Source of the DNA: Gammaproteobacteria bacterium UBA5338 | GTDB taxonomy: Bacteria; Pseudomonadota; Gammaproteobacteria; Pseudomonadales; UBA5862 | DNA: 5,751 nucleotides | Direction of reading: 5' to 3' | Assembly (NCBI GenBank): GCA_002408105.1 | Contig: DHQM01000009.1 | Location: 1 to 5,751, forward strand | Shown: positions 1 through 4,229 of the stretch, in pieces | Layout: each line of letters opens with the position of its first letter | Position numbering within the stretch: position 1 is the stretch's first letter | Made by a program: the position numbers and the translations under genes | The notes under the pieces: generated by a model | The model's database searches: none | The model's input: the letters and a program-made list of their open reading frames with translations, nothing else | Told to the model about the DNA's origin: nothing

Positions 1-43
1 GCGCGTTGTATTGAGGTCGGTGAAGGAGGCAGCAATAGCCGTT

Positions 44-63
44 GGTGACACGAGGCGGTGACA
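44..63. repeat. Direct repeat GGTGACA, 13-base period
   Basis: GGTGACA occurs at 44-50 and again at 57-63, separated by CGAGGC. The two copies are exact and start 13 bases apart. The pair could be a tandem protein-binding site, but 13 bases is not a whole number of helical turns, and a seven-base repeat can arise by chance. No function is assigned. Confidence 0.25.
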
Positions 64-78
64 GGTGGGTTGAATGAA

Positions 79-110
79 GGAAAAGACGGGTGTTGAGCAT
101 GGCGCCCAAC
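79..110 (-). terminator. Weak terminator candidate after CopD-type gene
   Basis: Read on the minus strand, GTTGGGC (110-104) can pair with GCTCAAC (98-92) around the loop GCCAT. The stem is seven positions with one mismatch. About six bases later comes CTTTTCC (85-79). It lies 22 bases past the stop codon of the leftward gene, where a terminator is expected. The stem is short and the T-run is displaced and interrupted, so Rho-dependent termination, or no termination here, is equally possible. Confidence 0.25.
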
Positions 111-132
111 CATCAGAACACTGCTTTGCAGG

Positions 133-594
133 CTAGGTGAGCCAGCGCGCGCCAACGGCGGAGACCAGCACCAGACCCAGTGCCAGATTTGTCGCCACCA
201 ACCGACGAACCCGCGTAAGCTCGAAATTTGCCTCAGTCCAAAGTCCCCGCGTGACCGCTGCACGCAGGTACCGGTAAGGACCAAAAAACGTGAAGGAAAA
301 AATCAAGGTCATCACCGCCGCAAGCCCCGCCATTAGGTGTACATACAGGGGAATCTGTGCGATGTCCGAGAACCTGGACAACAGCAGCCACAGACCGGTC
401 GTCCACAACACCAGTACGAGTACCCACACCCAAGCAAAGAACACCTGCAACACTTCCGACCAAAGCCGCAGACCAAGGGGTGGCTCAAGCAGGCGCCCGG
501 CCACCGGCCTCAGGGCCATATAGGCAAAAAACATCCCGCCGACCCAGATCACTGCGGCAACCAGGTGCAGCAAGGCGCTCAGATCAAAGTCCAC
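133..594 (-). CDS. CopD-type small integral membrane protein
   Basis: This is a 153-residue inner-membrane protein. Four hydrophobic helices are visible at about residues 5-28, 50-72, 82-104 and 131-150. The first holds H10 followed by AAVIWVGGMFF, and the third begins with H86. This His plus IWVGGM pattern is typical of short stand-alone proteins annotated as CopD family, related to the membrane domain of copper-resistance proteins. Their actual role, in copper handling or in haem or redox processes, is poorly defined, and no partner copper gene is present here. I chose the GTG at 594: it is preceded by a seven-G run (606-600) five bases upstream, and the helix begins straight after it. An ATG at 663 would add 23 polar, Arg-rich residues and run through an exact 8-base tandem duplication. 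The gene is transcribed alone, away from the TIM-barrel gene. Confidence 0.8.
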   Translation of the reverse strand: MDFDLSALLHLVAAVIWVGGMFFAYMALRPVAGRLLEPPLGLRLWSEVLQVFFAWVWVLVLVLWTTGLWLLLSRFSDIAQIPLYVHLMAGLAAVMTLIFSFTFFGPYRYLRAAVTRGLWTEANFELTRVRRLVATNLALGLVLVSAVGARWLT

Positions 595-832
595 CCTTTC
601 CCCCCCAGAGTGTGCGGTCCGCTCGAGCCGTTGTACTCTCGCCCAGCGGCCCAGCGGACGCAAGCATTGGCGACGCTGCGGTGGTGAAGCTCCGGCGCGT
701 GCTCAGCGGGCAGCCCGTGTCGGGGTTAGAGCGCCTTGCCCGTCATCTTCGATGCATGCAAGTGCGGTACTCTGGCCTCGTTGAGCCCCTTTTCGTCGCG
801 TTCCTGCGTGACTCACCCCTGGAGCCCCTGTT
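595..832. other. Divergent intergenic spacer
   Basis: This 238-base spacer separates the CopD-type gene (leftward) from the TIM-barrel gene (rightward), so it should contain promoters in both directions. I found no convincing -35/-10 pair for either. Visible structure is an exact tandem 8-mer CCCAGCGG (642-649 and 650-657), a palindrome TGCATGCA (753-760), and the ribosome binding site GGAG (821-824) of the rightward gene. Open frames crossing the spacer look like shadows. Confidence 0.5.
821..832 (+). promoter_or_regulatory. Ribosome binding site of the TIM-barrel gene
   Basis: GGAG at 821-824 lies eight bases before the ATG at 833. It supports this start, from which the protein reaches its first strand (IEIGLYH, residues 32-38) after a normal leader of about 30 residues. 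Confidence 0.65.
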
Positions 833-1681
833 ATGGACCTACAGCGATTTGGCTACAAATTCACCGACACCGACCACCCCGAACTGGAATCCATTCTCAC
901 TTCTGCCGAGCGCGAGCGCTGCCCCATCGAGATCGGGCTGTACCACAGCCATCCGCGTGCGATAGGGCTACTGACAGAGGCCCTGGCAGAATCCGAGCTG
1001 CCCATTAACACCCACCTCGACCACAACCAGTACTCCATCTTTGGCATCAGCGAGCGGCTCGACGACCTGGCTCGCCAGATCGAACATGCACAGGCGCTTG
1101 GGTCCACCTACTCCATCACCCACCTCGCGACGACACCCCTCGGCCAGCGGGCCAAGGTCCGGCGCGAGCTCGTTGACGGATTGGTCCGGGAGTTGCGCCT
1201 TGTCAACGCCCTCTGCTGCGCCCTGGACCATCGGATCCATGTCGAGAACACCTTCCACGACCTGGATCTGTATCAAGAGTTGTTTGCAGCCATTGCCAAT
1301 GAACAGCTCGAGCAGATCCACTGTTGTTTCGACATCGGCCACGCCAAGGTTTGGTCTACCCGACCCTTTTCGCACTGGCTGGAGTGGCTCAAGGATGTTG
1401 AGGAGGCGGGGTTTTCGCTCCACATGCATTTGCATGCGAATGGGGGCATCAAAGATGAGCACCTGTCATTCGTGGAAGCCGATGCCCGGGGTCTGGATGC
1501 TCCCGATGAATACATGCCGGAGGGCCCCTACTGGGCGCTGGCACAGCTTGGGGCGGCGCATCCGGAAGCCCGCAAAGTGTACGAAGTGAAGCCTGCCTAC
1601 GCCGTGCGCAATCGGCACCACACGCAAGCGCACATACAGCGCCTGCGGGCCATCAAGGAAACCCGCAGCGCGCTTGGTTGA
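833..1681 (+). CDS. Xylose isomerase-like TIM-barrel metalloprotein
   Basis: This 282-residue protein belongs to the superfamily that includes sugar isomerases/epimerases and endonuclease IV (AP endonuclease family 2 fold). Visible motifs in order are THLDHNQY (60-67, H61 and H64), ITHLA (95-99, H97), HVENT (136-140, E138), FDIGH (166-170, D167 and H170), HMHLHANGG (197-205), DEH (208-210) and YEVKP (250-254, E251). E138, D167/H170, a His of the HMHLH run and E251 are the usual divalent-metal ligands. D208-x-H210 and the two early histidines extend the set toward the nine-ligand pattern of endonuclease IV. The protein lacks that enzyme's usual amino-terminal signature, so orthology to Nfo is unlikely. 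There is no signal peptide, so it should be cytoplasmic. The substrate cannot be told, since no sugar-pathway gene sits beside it. The start is supported by GGAG eight bases upstream. Confidence 0.85.
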   Translation: MDLQRFGYKFTDTDHPELESILTSAERERCPIEIGLYHSHPRAIGLLTEALAESELPINTHLDHNQYSIFGISERLDDLARQIEHAQALGSTYSITHLATTPLGQRAKVRRELVDGLVRELRLVNALCCALDHRIHVENTFHDLDLYQELFAAIANEQLEQIHCCFDIGHAKVWSTRPFSHWLEWLKDVEEAGFSLHMHLHANGGIKDEHLSFVEADARGLDAPDEYMPEGPYWALAQLGAAHPEARKVYEVKPAYAVRNRHHTQAHIQRLRAIKETRSALG

Positions 1682-1695
1682 GGCCGTGCGGCGCT

Positions 1696-1717
1696 GCGGG
1701 TTCTCTGATCAGACCGC
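1696..1717 (+). other. Hairpin after the TIM-barrel stop
   Basis: GCGG (1696-1699) pairs with CCGC (1714-1717). After a two-base bulge, TCT (1702-1704) pairs with AGA (1711-1713). The ten-base palindrome TCTGATCAGA occupies 1704-1713. The hairpin starts 14 bases after the TGA at 1679-1681 and may take part in ending or stabilising the transcript. No T-run follows. Confidence 0.25.
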
Positions 1718-1728
1718 GACAGGACAAG

Positions 1729-1754
1729 TCCCAGGGTCACCTGGGAAGCTTCCC
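1729..1754. terminator. Inverted repeats between convergent genes
   Basis: TCCCAGG (1729-1735) and CCTGGGA (1740-1746) form a perfect seven-pair stem around the tetraloop GTCA. A second palindrome, GGGAAGCTTCCC (1743-1754), shares GGGA with it, so the two hairpins exclude each other. They lie 48 bases past the TIM-barrel stop and nine bases past the hsp20 stop, where a two-way terminator would be placed. Neither side has a proper T-run, so intrinsic termination is doubtful. The structure may instead block exonucleases or read-through. Confidence 0.4.
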
Positions 1755-1762
1755 GTGGCGCT

Positions 1763-2266
1763 TTATCCGACCGAAATCGTGCGGCGCTTGGCCCGCTCGG
1801 CTTTCGGCAAGGTCAAGGTCAAGACGCCATCGGCAAACTCCGCTTTGGCGGCATCGACGTCCACCTCGCCGGGTAAGCTGACGGTGCGAGCAAAGCTGCC
1901 GGTGCTGATCTCGCGGCGAACGTACTCGCCTTCGCCCAGCTGGCTTTCACTGTGGCTTTTGCCGCGAATACTGACGCTGCTGTCTGTGACAGACACCTCC
2001 AGGTTGTCCTTTTTCACACCAGGAACCTCTGCGGTCACGACGATCTCGCTGTCGCGGTCAACGACGTCGACTGCCGGCATGCGCCCCTCTGCGGCTTCAG
2101 ACGAGAACGGCCAGCGCCGGTTGCCAGGCCGCAACCAGTTCGGCGCGAAGAAATCGTCGAACAGGCGCTCCATCTCCTCGAACGGGTGCAAGCGCCGCGC
2201 GACTGGTGCGCTCGTAGGGCTTTGGGCGGGCTTGGCTGCGACGGATTTGGGTTGTTGTTCAGTCAT
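1763..2266 (-). CDS. Hsp20 family small heat-shock protein
   Basis: This 167-residue ATP-independent chaperone should hold unfolding proteins in oligomeric assemblies in the cytoplasm. The amino-terminal arm of about 60 residues is variable, with a Pro/Ala-rich start and then HPFEEMERLFDDFF, the usual lead-in to the fold. The alpha-crystallin domain follows, with AVDVVDRDSEIVVTAEVPGV, then VSIRG, the GEYVRREI segment that precedes the GSFARTVSLP strand, and ADGVLTLTLPKA. The carboxyl end RRTISVG carries an I-x-V tail of the type that links subunits. I chose the ATG at 2266, which has GAGAGG eight bases upstream. An upstream in-frame ATG at 2323 would place 19 Cys/Arg-containing residues over the ribosome binding site and predicted leader structure. 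The gene stands alone and converges on the TIM-barrel gene. Its leader looks heat-regulated at both promoter and RNA level. Confidence 0.95.
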   Translation of the reverse strand: MTEQQPKSVAAKPAQSPTSAPVARRLHPFEEMERLFDDFFAPNWLRPGNRRWPFSSEAAEGRMPAVDVVDRDSEIVVTAEVPGVKKDNLEVSVTDSSVSIRGKSHSESQLGEGEYVRREISTGSFARTVSLPGEVDVDAAKAEFADGVLTLTLPKAERAKRRTISVG

Positions 2267-2272
2267 GGTGTG

Positions 2273-2294
2273 TACCTCTCTATAGGGACAGGCA
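2273..2294 (-). promoter_or_regulatory. ROSE-like hairpin masking hsp20 RBS
   Basis: In the hsp20 transcript UGCCUGUC (2294-2287) can pair with GAGAGGUA (2280-2273) around a six-base loop CCUAUA. The pairs are U-A, G-U, C-G, C-G, U-A, a G-G mismatch, U-A and C-G. The strand being masked contains the Shine-Dalgarno sequence GAGAGG of hsp20. A weak helix with a G-G mismatch opposite the Shine-Dalgarno sequence, in front of a small heat-shock gene, is the hallmark of ROSE-type RNA thermometers, which melt on warming and allow translation. The pairing is read from the sequence; the thermosensor role is inferred. Confidence 0.5.
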
Positions 2295-2308
2295 ATGCAT
2301 CTAAGGCG

Positions 2309-2341
2309 GGGTGCCACCTCCACTCGAGAGCTGCGGCACCC
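2309..2341 (-). promoter_or_regulatory. 5' hairpin of the hsp20 leader
   Basis: In the hsp20 transcript GGGUGCC (2341-2335) pairs perfectly with GGCACCC (2315-2309) over a 19-base loop. It sits close to the predicted 5' end of the message (near 2347). ROSE-type leaders usually have one or more stable 5' hairpins that stay folded while the last hairpin, at the ribosome binding site, melts. This element would fill that part. The loop contains CUCUC, which could also pair with the GAGAG of the Shine-Dalgarno region. Confidence 0.4.
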
Positions 2342-2353
2342 ATTCGAAGGCGT

Positions 2354-2382
2354 TTCTGGGGACTCGGTTCTTCGATATCAAG
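2354..2382 (-). promoter_or_regulatory. Sigma-32-like heat-shock promoter of hsp20
   Basis: On the minus strand CTTGAT (2382-2377) is followed after 15 bases by CCCCAGAA (2361-2354). The sigma-32 consensus is CTTGAA and CCCCATNT with 13-17 bases between, so the match is 5 of 6 and 6 of 8 (counting the N). Transcription would begin near 2347, giving a leader of about 80 bases that includes both hairpins described here. Position, orientation and the gene served all agree with a heat-shock promoter. Confidence 0.55.
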
Positions 2383-2484
2383 GCAAGGTCGCTGCACCTT
2401 TGATGCACATCAAGCCGCTGCGACAGGGTCCCTTCTCTGTCGAACGTCCGCCCGGCATCCGTTGACTGCAGGCCGATGGGCGGC

Positions 2485-2504
2485 GGCGGTGATAAGATCA
2501 CGCC
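2485..2504 (+). promoter_or_regulatory. Inverted repeat at yaiO-like start, possible operator
   Basis: GTGAT (2489-2493) and ATCAC (2497-2501) are perfect inverted arms around AAG. They are flanked by GGC (2485-2487, then a one-base bulge) and GCC (2502-2504). The repeat ends at the base before the ATG and overlaps a candidate -10 element. It could be an operator for a dimeric repressor or, in RNA, a hairpin limiting access to the start codon. Confidence 0.35.
2490..2498 (+). promoter_or_regulatory. Candidate extended -10 of the polysaccharide operon
   Basis: TGATAAGAT reads as TGN followed by TAAGAT, an extended -10 with four of six consensus bases. TTGACT at 2462-2467 is a good -35 by itself, but the 25-base spacing is too long for a standard pair. 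Transcription from this -10 would begin about six bases later, close to the A of the ATG at 2505, which would make the message leaderless or nearly so. That fits the lack of any Shine-Dalgarno sequence. Other upstream promoters are possible. Confidence 0.3.
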
Positions 2505-3404
2505 ATGCGCCATCCGGTCCCCGCCCGCCCTCCATTGCTGCCCTTCCTTAAGCCCGCTTCGACGCAGCAGCCCTGGAAAGACGTCAGCCCAGAGCCGGCT
2601 CCGGCGGCACGGCGCATCCAGCCAGCCTGTTTTGCTCGGGTTCTGGTGGCCATTCCACTGCTCGCCTTGGGTGTGGCAGAAGGGGTTGGAGCCGACGGGG
2701 TGCTCGAGACCGGCCTGCGCAGCTACCACTTCAATACCAGCTTTGCCACCGGCTACGCGCTCTATACCAAAGGTTTTTGGGCCGGAGAGGCAACGAACGA
2801 CTGGTCGCTTGAGGCGGTGTCCATGGACCGGTTCGAGGACACCGGCACCTATCTGGTGGGCGGCAACGTACACCGGTTCTCAGCCCAGTGGTTCAGCACC
2901 CTGTTCGTGGGCCGCGGCAGTGGCATCAACTGGCCGAAGCTGCGGGTCGATGCGACGGTCTACCGGAAATGGTTCACCGACCAGTCACTTGTGACTGGGC
3001 TTGGCGTCGGCCACTACGATGCCCCAGAGGGCGGGCGCGACCGCTGGCTGCTGGCCGATGCCAACATTTACTTGCCGGGGCCCTGGATTGTGCAGACCAG
3101 CCTCACGTTGAACCGCAGCGATCCCGGCGGCATCGCGTCCGAGCACGGACTCATCGCCCTCACCCACCTGCGGCCCCGGGACCGCCAGCTCACACTCAGC
3201 CTGCGCAGCGGCGAGGCGGGCTACATTGACCCAGGCTCGGCGGGCCAGGTGAGCAGGGAAGTTGGGTACGCCTTCACCAGCATCGGACTGAACTGGCGGC
3301 AATGGTGGGGTCCCGGCTGGGGCACCCAGCTGGGCGTTGAGCGGTATATGCGCAGTGCCTACGATCAGACATCGCTCGATCTGGGCGTGTTCCGAGAGTT
3401 CTGA
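2505..3404 (+). CDS. YaiO-like outer-membrane beta-barrel protein
   Basis: This 299-residue protein is a predicted outer-membrane barrel. After a long polar segment (1-40), a signal-peptide core is visible at about 43-60 (RVLVAIPLLALGVAEG), with probable cleavage after VGA (61-63). The rest alternates polar and hydrophobic residues in short strands rich in Trp, Tyr and Gly, broken by turns such as DAPEGGRD. It ends in LGVFREF, the terminal Phe being the usual BAM recognition signal. Strand pattern, size and position ahead of a family 2 glycosyltransferase match the YaiO family, whose function is little studied but which is thought to act in exopolysaccharide export. The start is constrained: an in-frame TAA lies at 2493-2495 and no other ATG occurs before residue 107. 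This leaves an unusually long 42-residue stretch before the hydrophobic core and no ribosome binding site. It is the first gene of the operon. Confidence 0.75.
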   Translation: MRHPVPARPPLLPFLKPASTQQPWKDVSPEPAPAARRIQPACFARVLVAIPLLALGVAEGVGADGVLETGLRSYHFNTSFATGYALYTKGFWAGEATNDWSLEAVSMDRFEDTGTYLVGGNVHRFSAQWFSTLFVGRGSGINWPKLRVDATVYRKWFTDQSLVTGLGVGHYDAPEGGRDRWLLADANIYLPGPWIVQTSLTLNRSDPGGIASEHGLIALTHLRPRDRQLTLSLRSGEAGYIDPGSAGQVSREVGYAFTSIGLNWRQWWGPGWGTQLGVERYMRSAYDQTSLDLGVFREF

Positions 3405-3410
3405 TCGACC

Positions 3411-4229
3411 GTGCCTGGCTCACCCAACGATACTGCCCAAGCGGCCCGTGAAGAAGAGCGCGACTTTGAGCGGCTCCACAGCTTCAGCCACGCCGGCACC
3501 CGGATCAACCAGCACCGGGCGTTGCACCGCCTACCCTGGACCCGCCGGACCGCGTTCCGATTTGTGCTGCCGTTGGGGTTTACGCTCCTGCTATTGGCCG
3601 GGCTGGAGCCACTGCTGCACAGTTGGTGGGTGCTGTTTTCCTGGTGGCAGCCACGGCTCGGCCTCGGCAGTGAGCTGCGCTTTCTGGAGCGTGACTGGCT
3701 CGGCCTGCTGTATTACTACATCCCCACCCCCATCACCCCATCAGACCAGCCGAGCGATCGGGTTCTCGGCATCGCGCTTGCAGCAACCATTTCGCTGATG
3801 GCTGCAAGCCACCTGCTTCTGCGCCGCCGGTGGCTGCCGGTGGTGTACGTCCTGTGGGCGCTCGGCATGTTTCAACTGATGGCAGTGGGGTTCTTTGTTT
3901 GGTTGCCTTCGCTGTTTCCCTACACTGTCGCTGAGCATGTGGGCATGGGACTCGACATGGGCCTGACCCTGGTGTTCCTACTTCCCTGGTTGTTGGCGCT
4001 GATTTACTACCCCTTCGGGTTTGGACTGGCGCGCCAAATTGGCACCACTGCGCTGATGGTGGGCTGGCTGGTGCTGTTCTTGCCCCACCAGTACCTGGTG
4101 CACGCTGCAGTGTTGCATTGGGGAACTGCGTTGTGGATGCCTCTGCTGTTCATCGTATTTGGCGTCTTTTTGAACGTGGTGCTGCTGATCGCCATCTACA
4201 GCTGGGCCATGAGCGCACCCCGCCGATGA
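3411..4229 (+). CDS. Unrecognised six-helix inner-membrane protein
   Basis: I do not recognise this 272-residue protein. It has a polar, charged amino end of about 48 residues (AREEERDFERLHSF) and then six hydrophobic segments at about 50-68, 117-136, 142-163, 178-200, 210-227 and 240-264. The segment after the first helix is rich in Trp and Tyr (SWWVLFSWWQ, LLYYYIPTP) and probably lies at or outside the membrane surface. Histidines at 176, 226, 231 and 236 lie in or near helices. No acyltransferase, flippase or transporter signature is evident. It sits between the barrel gene (6-base gap, same frame) and the glycosyltransferase gene (ATGA overlap), so it is probably made with them and may act in synthesis, modification or passage of the same polymer. 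The start is GTG; GAGAG 12 bases upstream is a poor ribosome binding site, so translation is probably coupled to the preceding gene. Confidence 0.75.
   Translation: MPGSPNDTAQAAREEERDFERLHSFSHAGTRINQHRALHRLPWTRRTAFRFVLPLGFTLLLLAGLEPLLHSWWVLFSWWQPRLGLGSELRFLERDWLGLLYYYIPTPITPSDQPSDRVLGIALAATISLMAASHLLLRRRWLPVVYVLWALGMFQLMAVGFFVWLPSLFPYTVAEHVGMGLDMGLTLVFLLPWLLALIYYPFGFGLARQIGTTALMVGWLVLFLPHQYLVHAAVLHWGTALWMPLLFIVFGVFLNVVLLIAIYSWAMSAPRR

Larger units (their letters stand above)
1..132. other. Left edge, no supportable gene
   Basis: This is the stretch downstream of the leftward CopD-type gene. On the plus strand two frames stay open from the window edge, to a TGA at 46-48 and a TGA at 59-61, so either could be the tail of a gene that begins outside the window. 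Both tails are under 20 residues and cannot be judged. On the minus strand an ATG at 100-98 opens a frame of about 33 codons to the edge, but it lacks a clear Shine-Dalgarno sequence and its translation has no recognisable character. A short direct repeat and a weak hairpin are listed separately. Confidence 0.4.

Noticed and set aside
1..100. Minus-strand frame from an ATG at 100 reading out of the left edge (MLNTRLFLHS...)
   Set aside because: About 33 codons only, no clear ribosome binding site, and a composition rich in His, Ser, Pro and Cys that does not resemble a real amino terminus.
642..657. Exact tandem CCCAGCGG repeat as a functional element
   Set aside because: Two copies of an 8-base GC-rich word in non-coding DNA most likely reflect slippage, and no partner sites are visible nearby.
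357..965. Plus-strand open frame (202 codons) across the CopD-type gene and spacer
   Set aside because: It overlaps a well-supported membrane protein on the other strand and the TIM-barrel start. Its translation is Arg/Pro/Ser-rich, low-complexity sequence typical of shadow frames.
833..1681. Assignment of the TIM-barrel protein as endonuclease IV (nfo)
   Set aside because: The metal-ligand pattern is similar, but the amino-terminal region and the DNA-binding loop sequences typical of Nfo are not seen. A general superfamily call is safer.
2279..2286. CCCTATAG on the minus strand as a sigma-32 -10 box, with CTTAGA upstream
   Set aside because: Transcription would begin around 2272, inside or after the Shine-Dalgarno sequence, leaving hsp20 with no ribosome binding site. 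The pair at 2354-2382 matches better and is correctly placed.
2301..2873. Minus-strand open frame (190 codons) over the hsp20 leader and barrel gene
   Set aside because: It would overlap the sigma-32-like promoter, the hsp20 leader and the barrel coding region, and shows no recognisable domain.
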